Shown here piece by piece: positions 42,867 to 50,899 of a DNA stretch of 56,335 nucleotides (positions are counted from its first letter, which is position 1; each line of letters opens with the position of its first letter). The notes below the pieces were generated by a model that had not been told where the DNA came from, did no database searches, and was given only the letters and a program-made list of their open reading frames with translations. The stretch is taken from assembly GCF_002160825.1 (NCBI RefSeq), contig NZ_NFLI01000021.1, forward strand, positions 1-56,335. The letters run 5' to 3'. A program made the position numbers and the translations under genes. The stretch comes from Lachnoclostridium sp. An131. Its GTDB lineage: Bacteria > Bacillota > Clostridia > Lachnospirales > Lachnospiraceae.

Positions 42867-44252
42867 TTATTCTGACGCCGGTTTCTTCAGCTCCGCCAGC
42901 GCCTTCCGGAAGGTGAAGAAGAAGGCGGTCGCGGTAAAGATTACTGCAATTGTATCTGCCACCGGTTCCGCCAGGTACACAGCGAAGGTCTTGTCAGACG
43001 GCAGAAGCCTTGGCATCAGGTAAATCAGCGGAAGGAGAAGAATGAATTTCCGCACGATAGCCGCCAGCGCAGACATGACTGCATTTCCCAGAGAGATAAA
43101 GGTCATCTGGCAGGCCATCTGAACGCCAAAGATGAAGAGGACAGCCAGGTAAACGCGGAGGGCTCTTCCGGTAAACGAAATCAGAGCAGCGTCATTGGTG
43201 AAGAGTGATGCGAAGAGCTCCGGGAACAGCATAACGCCCAGCCAGAGCAGGATGGAGTAGCAGAGGCTGCTTTTCAGAAGGAGAAAGAAGGCTTTCTTCA
43301 CACGTTCTGCGTTGCGCGCGCCGTAGTTGTAGCTGACGATGGGCTGCGCGCCCTGGCCCAATCCCTGAAGAGGAAGCATCGCAAACTGCATGACGCTGGA
43401 AAGAATGGTCATGGCGCCTACCGCAATGTCTCCTCCGTATCTCTGCAGGGAGGAATTGAAGCAGACGGAGATTACGCTTTCGCTGGCCTGCATGATAAAA
43501 GTAGACACACCCAGTGCCAGGCAGGGAAGAATGATGGAGGGCTGCAGCTTCATGCAGCAGAGGCGGATGCGCAGGGCCGTTTTCTTTCCGACCAGGAACA
43601 GCAGCACCCAGGCGCAGGACATGGCCTGAGAAATGATGGTAGCCAGAGCAGCGCCTTCTACGCCCATGCCGAAGCCGAAGATAAAAATGGGGTCAAGAAT
43701 GATGTTTGCCACTGCTCCGATCAGCACGGAGAGCATTCCTGTTTTGGCAAAGCCCTGGGCAGTGATGAAGGCGTTCATGCCAAGGGTAAGCTGCACAAAA
43801 ATAGTGCCTATGGCATAGATATTCATATAATCGACGGCATAGCCGATGGTATTTTCACTGGCGCCGAAGGCCATCAGGAAATCATGGTTCCATATGAGGA
43901 GTACGGTGGTCAGGATTACGGAGATAATGATCTGGGTTACAAAGCAGTTTCCCAGTGCAGATTCTGCAGTTTTGTAATCTCCCTTACCCATGTAAATAGA
44001 AGCCCGGGGCGCTCCGCCATTGCTTATCAGGGCAGCAAAGGCCGATACAATCAGGATCAGAGGCATGCACACGCCCACGCCTGTAAGGGCTGTGGCCCCC
44101 ACATTCGGAATATGACCGATGTAAATACGGTCTACAATGTTGTAAAGCATATTGATAAGCTGGGCGGCTACGGTAGGCAGAGCCAGACGCATCAGGAGAC
44201 GGCCTACCGGTTCTGTGCCCAGGAAACTGTTGTCATTTTTGCTGTTGTTCAT
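42867..44252 (-). CDS. MATE-family efflux protein
   Basis: A 461-residue, 12-helix multidrug/cation antiporter of the MATE family. It starts with LMRLALPTVAAQLINMLYNI and VDRIYIGHIPNVGATALTGV, repeated in the second half by QPIVSYNYGARNAERVKKAF. It is predicted to export drugs using Na+ or H+. It overlaps the MarR gene by 20 bases and is cotranscribed with it, so it is likely controlled by that repressor. Confidence 0.92.
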   Translation of the reverse strand: MNNSKNDNSFLGTEPVGRLLMRLALPTVAAQLINMLYNIVDRIYIGHIPNVGATALTGVGVCMPLILIVSAFAALISNGGAPRASIYMGKGDYKTAESALGNCFVTQIIISVILTTVLLIWNHDFLMAFGASENTIGYAVDYMNIYAIGTIFVQLTLGMNAFITAQGFAKTGMLSVLIGAVANIILDPIFIFGFGMGVEGAALATIISQAMSCAWVLLFLVGKKTALRIRLCCMKLQPSIILPCLALGVSTFIMQASESVISVCFNSSLQRYGGDIAVGAMTILSSVMQFAMLPLQGLGQGAQPIVSYNYGARNAERVKKAFFLLLKSSLCYSILLWLGVMLFPELFASLFTNDAALISFTGRALRVYLAVLFIFGVQMACQMTFISLGNAVMSALAAIVRKFILLLPLIYLMPRLLPSDKTFAVYLAEPVADTIAVIFTATAFFFTFRKALAELKKPASE

Positions 44253-44700
44253 CTAAGTTGCACCTGCTTTCCAGTCCGTTCAGGACATTTTTCGTAATTT
44301 TTTCTGTGAGAGCTGCATATTGCGCCACCTCGGAAGGCGAGAGGCCTTCTGTGAGCGTCCGGTAGAAGCCGGCCTTGACCTCATCAATCTGCCGGACGAT
44401 TTCTGCGGCCTGATCGGTCAGAAGGAGATGGATGCGCCGCCTGTCTTCGGAATCCGGAAGGCGCTCCAGATAGCCCTTCTGAATCAGCGCTTCCACGCTC
44501 TGTGAGACATTCCCCTTTGAGAGCATCCGGTATTCTACGATATCTCCGGCTGTATCAAGGCCGGGATTGTTGTGCAGAAAGCTTACAATCGTGATCTCAA
44601 TGCGGGAGAGAGAAAAGCTTTTGCGGATATCGTCCATGTGCAGATCATATAGCTTCTGAATTCTCCGGTGGAGCAGAAGCACACCTCTTAGCTGATTCAT
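44233..44700 (-). CDS. MarR-family repressor of the MATE gene
   Basis: A 155-residue winged-helix regulator. The DNA-binding part is EYRMLSKGNVSQSVEALIQK followed by the wing LERLPDSEDRRRIHLLLTDQ. AGGAGGCTGT fixes the ATG at 44700. It is the first gene of the marR-MATE operon, with a palindrome in its own leader, so autorepression relieved by a ligand is likely. Confidence 0.9.
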   Translation of the reverse strand: MNQLRGVLLLHRRIQKLYDLHMDDIRKSFSLSRIEITIVSFLHNNPGLDTAGDIVEYRMLSKGNVSQSVEALIQKGYLERLPDSEDRRRIHLLLTDQAAEIVRQIDEVKAGFYRTLTEGLSPSEVAQYAALTEKITKNVLNGLESRCNLDEQQQK

Positions 44701-44711
44701 ACAGCCTCCTT

Positions 44712-44771
44712 TTGTTCTAAATAGAACAATTCTTTTTAGAACAATTATAGCACGGCTTTTGCCTCTGTCAA
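44712..44771 (-). promoter_or_regulatory. marR-MATE promoter with MarR operators
   Basis: On the minus strand TTGACA (44766-44771) and TATAAT (44744-44749) are 16 bp apart. The dyad TTGTTCTA-AA-TAGAACAA (44712-44729) lies between the transcription start and the ribosome site. TAGAACAATT occurs twice, 15 bp apart, the second copy overlapping the -10. These are probable MarR binding sites. Confidence 0.75.
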
Positions 44772-44789
44772 TTCTTTTTTCAGGGAGGA

Positions 44790-44838
44790 TTGACAAATCA
44801 AATTATTGATAATACAATTATTGCACATACAACAATTG
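44790..44838 (+). promoter_or_regulatory. Promoter and operator of ABC exporter pair 2
   Basis: TTGACA (44790-44795) and TACAAT (44813-44818) are 17 bp apart, close to consensus. The inverted repeat CAATTATTG-CACATA-CAACAATTG (44815-44838, 8 of 9 matching) overlaps the -10 and start site. It differs from the marR-MATE sites, and is the likely site of the MarR protein encoded at 48483. Confidence 0.7.
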
Positions 44839-44849
44839 GAGGTACATAT

Positions 44850-46577
44850 ATGCTGGTGCGTCTGTTTTCTTATATGGGGAAATATACGAAATATGCGGCC
44901 CTTGCCATGCTCTGCATTACAGTGGAATCTGTGTTTGAGCTTCTGGTTCCGCTGCTCATGGCGGATCTGGTAGATGTGGGCGTGGTTTCCGGCGATACGG
45001 GCTACATATACACCAAGGGAGCGCAGATGGTGGTCTGTGCTGTGCTTGCGCTGATTCTCGGCGCCGGAAGCGCCAGGTTTGCGGCTCTTGCAGGGCAGGG
45101 GCTTGGAGCCGAGCTCCGCCGGGCCGAATATGAGAGGCTGCAGCACTATTCGTTTTCCAATATCGATCATTTCCGCTCTTCTTCCCTGGTGACCCGGCTT
45201 ACCAGTGATGTGACGAATATTCAAAATGCGGTTTCCATGGGGATGCGTCCCTTTTGCCGTGGGCCTGTGATGCTGGTGGCCGCCACGGCTGTGGCTTTTT
45301 CCATAAACCATACATTGGCGGTTGTCTTTTTTGTGGCGCTTCCTGTTCTGGCGGCAGCTCTCTTTGTAATCACCATGAAGGTGAGGCCTTTGTATTCCAA
45401 AATGCAGGGAGCTATCGACACGGTGAACCGCATTATTCAGGAAAATCTCACAGCGATCCGCGTGGTCAAGGCCTGTGTCCGGGAGGATTATGAGATTGCC
45501 AAGTTTGAGGAAGGCAACCGGAACCTGCGGACTCAGTCGGAGACTGCCTTCCGGCTGGCAGCTCTCAACATGCCGGCCATGCAGTTCGTCATGTACGGTA
45601 CGATTCTGGGAATCCTGCTTTTTGGAGGTGAGCTGATTCAGACGGGGAATATGCAGGTAGGAGAGCTGACGGGATTTTTAAGCTATGTGCTTCAGATCCT
45701 GAATTCTCTGATGATGATTTCCAATGTGTTTCTGATGCTGACCCGGTCGGTGGCCTCGGGCGTCCGCATTATGGAGGTGATCGATGAGAAAATTGACATC
45801 ACGGACGAACAGGCCAGGGATATCGAGGTGGAGCGGGGTGATATTTCCTTTGAGCATGTCTGGTTTAAATATAAGAAGGAAGCAAAGGAGTATGTGCTTT
45901 CTGATATCAACCTGCGGATTCAGGCAGGACAGACGGTGGGAATTATCGGGCAGACAGGAGCCGCCAAGTCTACGCTGGTGCAGCTGATTCCCCGGCTGTA
46001 TGAGGCGGAAGAGGGTGCGGTAAAGGTAGATGACATTCCGGTTCAGGAGTATCCGATGGAGCATCTGCGTGATGCCATTGCCATGGTGCTCCAGAAGAAC
46101 ACGCTGTTTTCGGGCAGCCTGCTCTCCAATCTGAAATGGGGAAGAGAGGATGCCTCGATGGAAGAGGTAGAGGAGGTCTGCCGGATTGCCTGCGTGGATG
46201 AATTTCTGGAGCGGCTGCCTGCGGGCTATGAGACAGAGATGGGTCAGGGCGGCGTCAATGTGTCAGGCGGGCAGAAGCAGAGAATCTGCATCGCCAGAGC
46301 GCTTCTGAAAAAGCCGAAGGTCCTGATTCTGGACGACTCTACCAGCGCAGTGGATACGGCTACGGAGCGCAGAATCCGGGAGAGGATGGCAGAATATCTG
46401 CCTTTTATGACAAAGATTATCATTGCCCAGCGGATTTCCTCTGTGAAGGACGCGGATCAGATCGTGATTCTTGACGACGGAAAAATAAGTGATGCCGGAA
46501 CCCATGAGGAGCTTCTGGCGCGCAGCGAAATCTACCGGCAGATTTATGATTCCCAGAAGGAAGGAGTGGAGCTGTAA
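44850..46577 (+). CDS. Heterodimeric ABC exporter, half 1 (pair 2)
   Basis: A 575-residue exporter half, paralogous to the protein at 37975. Membrane domain, then Walker A GQTGAAKST (third Gly is Ala), signature VSGGQ, Walker B LILDD and switch AQR, the same degenerate set as pair 1. GGAGGTACATAT fixes the ATG at 44850. Its stop shares a base with the next start (TAATG). Probably exports a drug-like compound under MarR control. Confidence 0.9.
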   Translation: MLVRLFSYMGKYTKYAALAMLCITVESVFELLVPLLMADLVDVGVVSGDTGYIYTKGAQMVVCAVLALILGAGSARFAALAGQGLGAELRRAEYERLQHYSFSNIDHFRSSSLVTRLTSDVTNIQNAVSMGMRPFCRGPVMLVAATAVAFSINHTLAVVFFVALPVLAAALFVITMKVRPLYSKMQGAIDTVNRIIQENLTAIRVVKACVREDYEIAKFEEGNRNLRTQSETAFRLAALNMPAMQFVMYGTILGILLFGGELIQTGNMQVGELTGFLSYVLQILNSLMMISNVFLMLTRSVASGVRIMEVIDEKIDITDEQARDIEVERGDISFEHVWFKYKKEAKEYVLSDINLRIQAGQTVGIIGQTGAAKSTLVQLIPRLYEAEEGAVKVDDIPVQEYPMEHLRDAIAMVLQKNTLFSGSLLSNLKWGREDASMEEVEEVCRIACVDEFLERLPAGYETEMGQGGVNVSGGQKQRICIARALLKKPKVLILDDSTSAVDTATERRIRERMAEYLPFMTKIIIAQRISSVKDADQIVILDDGKISDAGTHEELLARSEIYRQIYDSQKEGVEL

Positions 46578-48439
46578 TGGCGCAGTATAAGTATACGGGA
46601 TACAAAAGGCCGAAAAACACGAAAAAGACACTGCTTCATCTCCTGGGCTATCTGGGGCACCATAAATGGCTGTTTCTGCTGGTAGGGCTGCTTGTGTGCA
46701 TCAGCACAGGAGCCAATCTGATGGGCACTTACCTTCTGAAGCCTGTGATCAACCGGTTTATCATGCCGGGAGATATGTCCGGGCTTGTCCGGGCTGTCGT
46801 TCGTATGGGGGGCATGTACCTCTGCGGCGCTTTGGCCACGCTGGGCTATAACCAGCTGATGATCAAATCGGCCCAGACGGTGGTGCAGGAGATTCGGCGG
46901 GATTTGTTTGTGCATGTTCAGAAGCTTCCGCTGAAATATTTCGACGCGCATACCCACGGCGAGCTGATGAGCCGCTTCACCAATGATGTGGATACAGTGC
47001 AGGAGGCTATGAACAACAGCTTTGCGATGATCATTCAGAATTTCCTGATGCTTTTTGGAACTGTGGTTATGATGATGGTCTTAAGTGTGCGGCTGTCCCT
47101 GATAGTGCTTGTCTTTCTGGCTGTGATGTTTGCCTTTATCCGGTTTAACGGAAGCAGGAGCCGGAAATATTTCCAGCGGCAGCAGGCAGAGCTGGGAAGG
47201 ATCAATGGCTTTGTCGAGGAAATGATGGCAGGGCAGAAGGTGGAGAAGGTTTTTAACCATGAGAAAAAGGATTTTGAAAATTTCTGCGCGCTTAATGAAA
47301 GCTACCGGAAGGAGGCGACCAGCGCGCTGACCTACACTGGCATGCAGGTGCCGACGATCGTGAGCCTGTCTTATCTGAACTATGCGGTTTCCGCCTGCGT
47401 AGGCGGGCTTTACGCAATAGCCGGCCTTCTGGATATCGGAAGCCTGGCTTCCTACCTGGTCTATGTCCGCCAGAGCGCTATGCCCCTGAATCAGTTTACT
47501 CAGCAGGTAAACCTGCTGCTGACCGCGCTGGCCGGCGCAGAGCGAATCTTTGATCTGATGGAAGCGGAGCCGGAGAGCGACGAGGGTGATGTGACGCTCT
47601 GCAATGTACGGGAGGAAAAGGGAGCTCTTGTAGAGACGCCGGAGCGCACAGGGCATTTTGCCTGGAAGGTGCCGGAGAAGGGAACAGAGGCGCGGCTTGT
47701 ATCCCTGAAAGGGGACGTCCGTTTTGAAAATGTGGTCTTTGGATATGTGCCGGAGAAAAGGATCCTGAACGGAATTTCTCTCTATGCGAAGCCTGGCCAG
47801 AAAATTGCGTTTGTGGGTTCCACAGGGGCCGGCAAAACCACGATTATCAATTTAATCAATCGGTTTTATGAAATACAGTCGGGCACAATCACCTATGACG
47901 GCATCGATATCCGCAGGATACGGAAGGCGGATTTGCGCCATTCGCTGGCGATGGTCATTCAGGAGACTCATCTTTTTACCGGAACCATCGCGGACAATAT
48001 CCGCTATGGAAGGCTGGACGCTTCCGATGAAGAGGTAAGGGAGGCTGCCCGCATTGCCAACGCGGACTCCTTTATCCGCAGGCTGCCCGATGGGTATGAT
48101 ACCATGCTCCACAGCGATGGAAGCAATCTGTCCCAGGGCCAGCGCCAGCTGCTGGCCATAGCCAGGGCGGCCGTGGCACGGCCGCCGGTGCTGATTCTCG
48201 ATGAGGCGACCAGCTCCATCGACACCCGAACAGAGCGGCTGATAGAAAAAGGGATGGATGCGATTATGGATGGCCGTACCGTGTTTGTGATTGCGCACCG
48301 CCTGTCTACAGTCCGCAATTCCAGAGCTATCATGGTGCTGGAGCATGGGGAGATCATTGAGAGAGGCGATCACGAGGCTCTGCTTGAGCAGAAGGGCCGT
48401 TATTATCAGCTGTATACAGGGCAGTTTGAGCTGGAGTGA
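46577..48439 (+). CDS. Heterodimeric ABC exporter, half 2 (pair 2)
   Basis: A 620-residue exporter half, paralogous to the protein at 39710. It keeps the extra linker before the ATPase (ETPERTGHFAWKVPEKG), canonical Walker A GSTGAGKTT, Walker B LILDEATSSID and switch IAHRLST, with the signature altered to LSQGQ. It completes the single competent ATP site with half 1. Translation is coupled to the preceding gene. Confidence 0.9.
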   Translation: MAQYKYTGYKRPKNTKKTLLHLLGYLGHHKWLFLLVGLLVCISTGANLMGTYLLKPVINRFIMPGDMSGLVRAVVRMGGMYLCGALATLGYNQLMIKSAQTVVQEIRRDLFVHVQKLPLKYFDAHTHGELMSRFTNDVDTVQEAMNNSFAMIIQNFLMLFGTVVMMMVLSVRLSLIVLVFLAVMFAFIRFNGSRSRKYFQRQQAELGRINGFVEEMMAGQKVEKVFNHEKKDFENFCALNESYRKEATSALTYTGMQVPTIVSLSYLNYAVSACVGGLYAIAGLLDIGSLASYLVYVRQSAMPLNQFTQQVNLLLTALAGAERIFDLMEAEPESDEGDVTLCNVREEKGALVETPERTGHFAWKVPEKGTEARLVSLKGDVRFENVVFGYVPEKRILNGISLYAKPGQKIAFVGSTGAGKTTIINLINRFYEIQSGTITYDGIDIRRIRKADLRHSLAMVIQETHLFTGTIADNIRYGRLDASDEEVREAARIANADSFIRRLPDGYDTMLHSDGSNLSQGQRQLLAIARAAVARPPVLILDEATSSIDTRTERLIEKGMDAIMDGRTVFVIAHRLSTVRNSRAIMVLEHGEIIERGDHEALLEQKGRYYQLYTGQFELE

Positions 48440-48482
48440 TCCGGAAACAACGGAAAGAGAGAAAGCAGGTTAAGATGAAAAT

Positions 48483-48923
48483 ATGAGAAAAGGTGAAATC
48501 AGAGAGATTCTGCACAGACTGGATATGGAACGGAAAAAGATCCTGGGGCCGAAGCTGCAGGAGTTGGGGCTGACCGTGGGAGAGGGGCAGGCCCGTACGC
48601 TCCGGTGTCTTTTGGAAAAAGGCCCCATGACCCAGAAGGAGCTGGCGGATCTGTGCATGCGTGACACCGCCACCATGTCGCGCAACCTGGATAAGCTCCA
48701 GAAGGCAGGCCTCCTGAAGCGTGAGACTAATCCGGGCTGCAGGCGCTCCTTTCTGATTTGTCTTACAGAAAAGGGGCAGGAGAAGGCAAAGCAGGTGCAG
48801 AAGATTTTCGGGGAGCTTGACGAGCAGATTTGGGGGGAGATTTCGGAACAGGATATGGCAGAGCTGTACGGGATTCTGAAGCGGGTGGAAGAGAATTTGT
48901 TATGTGGTATTATTAAAAGATAA
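48483..48923 (+). CDS. MarR-family regulator downstream of ABC pair 2
   Basis: A 146-residue winged-helix regulator: MTQKELADLCMRDTATMSRN (recognition helix) and the wing LLKRETNPGCRRSFLICLTE. It lies 43 bases after the second ABC half on the same strand, so it is probably in the same operon and controls it through the dyad at 44815-44838. An ATG at 48475 is out of frame and not used. Confidence 0.88.
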   Translation: MRKGEIREILHRLDMERKKILGPKLQELGLTVGEGQARTLRCLLEKGPMTQKELADLCMRDTATMSRNLDKLQKAGLLKRETNPGCRRSFLICLTEKGQEKAKQVQKIFGELDEQIWGEISEQDMAELYGILKRVEENLLCGIIKR

Positions 48924-48925
48924 TG

Positions 48926-48954
48926 TTGCAATTACCAATAATTAAAGTTATAAT
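48926..48954 (+). promoter_or_regulatory. Promoter of the SDR gene
   Basis: TTGCAA (48926-48931) and TATAAT (48949-48954) are 17 bp apart, 80 bases before the SDR start. The leader is AT-rich and contains TTTACACAAAAGTGTATG, an imperfect dyad (ACAC/GTGT) that could be an operator. Confidence 0.75.
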
Positions 48955-49034
48955 CGGTCATATAGAATAATATAAGTACAAAAAAATGTTGTAATTTACA
49001 CAAAAGTGTATGCAGCAGGAAAGGCGGAAGGAAA

Positions 49035-49844
49035 ATGGAAAAGAAATGGATCGATTTAACCGGGAGAATTGTAATTGTGACGGGCGGTTCCATGGGGATC
49101 GGAGAAGCGATTGTGGAGGATTTGAAAAACTGCGGGGCCAAAACAGCGATTTTTGATATGGCAGAACCGAAGCCAGAGGCCCTGGATGACAATACAATGT
49201 TTATAAAGCTGGACATCCGAAATAAAAGTGAGGTAGAGGCCGCTGTAGCCCAGGTGGTGGAGCGGTTTGGAACGGTAGACGCGCTGGTGAATAACGCAGG
49301 TGTGACACGTCCGAGAATTCTGGTGGATTATTATAAGGAAAGGCCGGAATATGAGCTGAGCGAAGAGGATTTTGACTTTCTGGTAAGCATTAATGAAAAA
49401 GGAACCTTCCTCGTGTCTCAGGCAGTTACGCGTGTAATGCTGGAGAAGGGGAAGGGAGTCATCGTAAATATGTCCTCAGAGGCAGGATTGAGGGGATCGG
49501 TCGGACACAGCTGCTATGCGGCTACCAAGGCTGCGGTGCACAGCTTTACACAGTCCTGGGGAAAGGAGCTTGGAAAATTCGGCATCCGTGTACTCGGAAT
49601 CGCACCGGGAATTCTGGACCGTACGCCTGCCAATAACGATGAAAAATACCGCGCGCAGGCATATGGACGCGGTATGGGAACGGACGTAAAGCCGGAACAG
49701 TTTTTTAAGAATTATAAGACATCCATTCCACTGGGGCGGCCGGGGCATCTGTCAGAGGTGGCAGATGTGATCTGCTATCTTATTTCAGATCACGCGTCCT
49801 ATCTGACAGGAATTACGATCCCGGTCGGGGGCGGAAAGGATTGA
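49035..49844 (+). CDS. SDR oxidoreductase, sorbitol-6-phosphate 2-dehydrogenase-like
   Basis: A 269-residue NAD(P)-dependent short-chain dehydrogenase. Cofactor motif TGGSMGIGEA (Gly-rich loop), NNAG, catalytic Ser in VNMSSEAGLRG, and YAATKAA (Y-x-x-x-K). The insertion PRILVDYYKERPEYELSEED and the ending ITIPVGGGKD resemble Firmicutes sorbitol-6-phosphate dehydrogenases. Acidic residues after strand 2 (FDMAEP) suggest NAD. It sits next to a DeoR repressor and a PTS-linked regulator, which fits sugar-phosphate catabolism, but no PTS genes are in the window. Confidence 0.75.
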   Translation: MEKKWIDLTGRIVIVTGGSMGIGEAIVEDLKNCGAKTAIFDMAEPKPEALDDNTMFIKLDIRNKSEVEAAVAQVVERFGTVDALVNNAGVTRPRILVDYYKERPEYELSEEDFDFLVSINEKGTFLVSQAVTRVMLEKGKGVIVNMSSEAGLRGSVGHSCYAATKAAVHSFTQSWGKELGKFGIRVLGIAPGILDRTPANNDEKYRAQAYGRGMGTDVKPEQFFKNYKTSIPLGRPGHLSEVADVICYLISDHASYLTGITIPVGGGKD

Positions 49845-49866
49845 CAATCCGGGAAAAATAGATGCT

Positions 49867-50643
49867 TTATCTGTCTGCAAAGATGACCTGAGTCCTGGAG
49901 CTGATAGACTGATAGATCTCCTGGTCAAGTCCGGAATCCGTGATGAGATAGTCTATCTCTTCCCATTTGGCAAAGGGCAGAAGGGAAGAGTAGCCTGCTT
50001 TGCTGCTGTCTGAAAGCACGATGCTGGTCTGCGTGTTTTTCAGGGCGGCAGCCTTCACCTGGCTGTAATCCAGATCGTTGCTGGTGGGCCCGTCGTTGGA
50101 GCGGAAGCCGGAACAGCAAAGAAAGGCAAAATCGGTGCGCAGCAGATTCAGAAAATCAGCTGCGTAGGAGCCTGTAGCAGAGACGGTAAGCGGATCTACG
50201 GCCCCGGGACAGACGATGATCTTATTGGAACTGGATGCACAAATGCTTACGCAGGCAATGGAAGGCGTAATGATGGTATAGCCCGACATCTGTGAGAGGT
50301 AACGGGCCAGGTAGAGGATTGTGCTTCCGTTATCCAGAAAAATCGTGGCCTGCGGAGGAAGAAGGGACAGGGCTTTCCGGCAGATCTGCATCTTTTCCGC
50401 AGAATGCGGAGAGGGGCGTTCTGAAATTGCCTGGATATCATATTCATTTTTTTCGGAATTGGGAAGAGCGCCTCCGAACCATTTGCGGATGCTGCCCTTT
50501 TGGTGCAGAACAGTCAGATCGCGGCGGATCGTTTCCCGCGATACCTGGAAATAGTCTGCCAGCTCTGTCACCTTCATTGAACCATTGCGGGACAGCAGCT
50601 CCAGAATCTGAGTCTGTCTCTCGCCTGCACGTAATTTCTTCAT
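49867..50643 (-). CDS. DeoR/GlpR-family sugar repressor
   Basis: A 258-residue repressor. The N-terminal helix-turn-helix shows the DeoR signature VTELADYFQVSRETIRRDLT with the wing IRKWFGGALP; the C-terminal part is the sugar-phosphate sensor domain with FLDNGSTILYLARYL and IVLSDSSKAG. It is convergent with the SDR gene and probably responds to a phosphorylated sugar made or used by it. The ATG at 50643 has a weak upstream ribosome site (AAAGGACG). Confidence 0.88.
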   Translation of the reverse strand: MKKLRAGERQTQILELLSRNGSMKVTELADYFQVSRETIRRDLTVLHQKGSIRKWFGGALPNSEKNEYDIQAISERPSPHSAEKMQICRKALSLLPPQATIFLDNGSTILYLARYLSQMSGYTIITPSIACVSICASSSNKIIVCPGAVDPLTVSATGSYAADFLNLLRTDFAFLCCSGFRSNDGPTSNDLDYSQVKAAALKNTQTSIVLSDSSKAGYSSLLPFAKWEEIDYLITDSGLDQEIYQSISSRTQVIFADR

Positions 50644-50675
50644 GAATAATCGTCCTTTAGCTTTCTATTATATAT

Positions 50676-50704
50676 AGGATAGTCAATTCTGCATAAAAAG
50701 TCAA
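50676..50704 (-). promoter_or_regulatory. Promoter of the DeoR-type gene
   Basis: On the minus strand TTGACT (50699-50704) and TATCCT (50676-50681) are 17 bp apart. TATATATAAT just downstream is an alternative -10. Confidence 0.5.
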
Positions 50705-50763
50705 ACGGATTTTGTGTATTTCAATATAACAGACACAAAAATGAGTAAAAACAGAAAAACTTA

Positions 50764-50818
50764 TTGCAGAGTTAGACAAAAATGTGTATAATCAAAAATG
50801 AAAAGTGGCAATTGCCAC
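50764..50818 (+). promoter_or_regulatory. Plus-strand promoter with operator-like palindrome
   Basis: TTGCAG (50764-50769) and TATAAT (50787-50792) are 17 bp apart. The perfect palindrome GTGGCAATTGCCAC (50805-50818) begins about five bases after the predicted transcription start. No gene on the plus strand follows; a terminator does (50856-50893). Confidence 0.65.
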
Positions 50819-50899
50819 ATATAGGAACACAAATTGTGTTGCGACCCTCTGTTGTCCGGAGAAAAGCTGAACCACTACACAGCTTTTCTCCGGCTTTTC
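50799..50899 (+). ncRNA. Candidate small RNA of about 100 nt
   Basis: This short unit has a good sigma-A promoter (50764-50792) at one end and a strong intrinsic terminator at the other: CCGGAGAAAAGCTG pairs perfectly with CAGCTTTTCTCCGG (14 bp), followed by CTTTTCT. Between them is a small AACAC-AAATT-GTGTT hairpin and no ORF with a ribosome site. The predicted RNA ends just at the 3' end of the oppositely transcribed LevR-like gene. The T run is on the plus strand only, so the hairpin is not simply the LevR gene's terminator. An attenuated leader of a lost operon is the alternative. Confidence 0.45.

Noticed and set aside
50856-50893. Hairpin as terminator of the LevR-like gene on the minus strand
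   Set aside because: No T run follows on that strand; the T run is on the plus strand, so it was assigned to the candidate small RNA.
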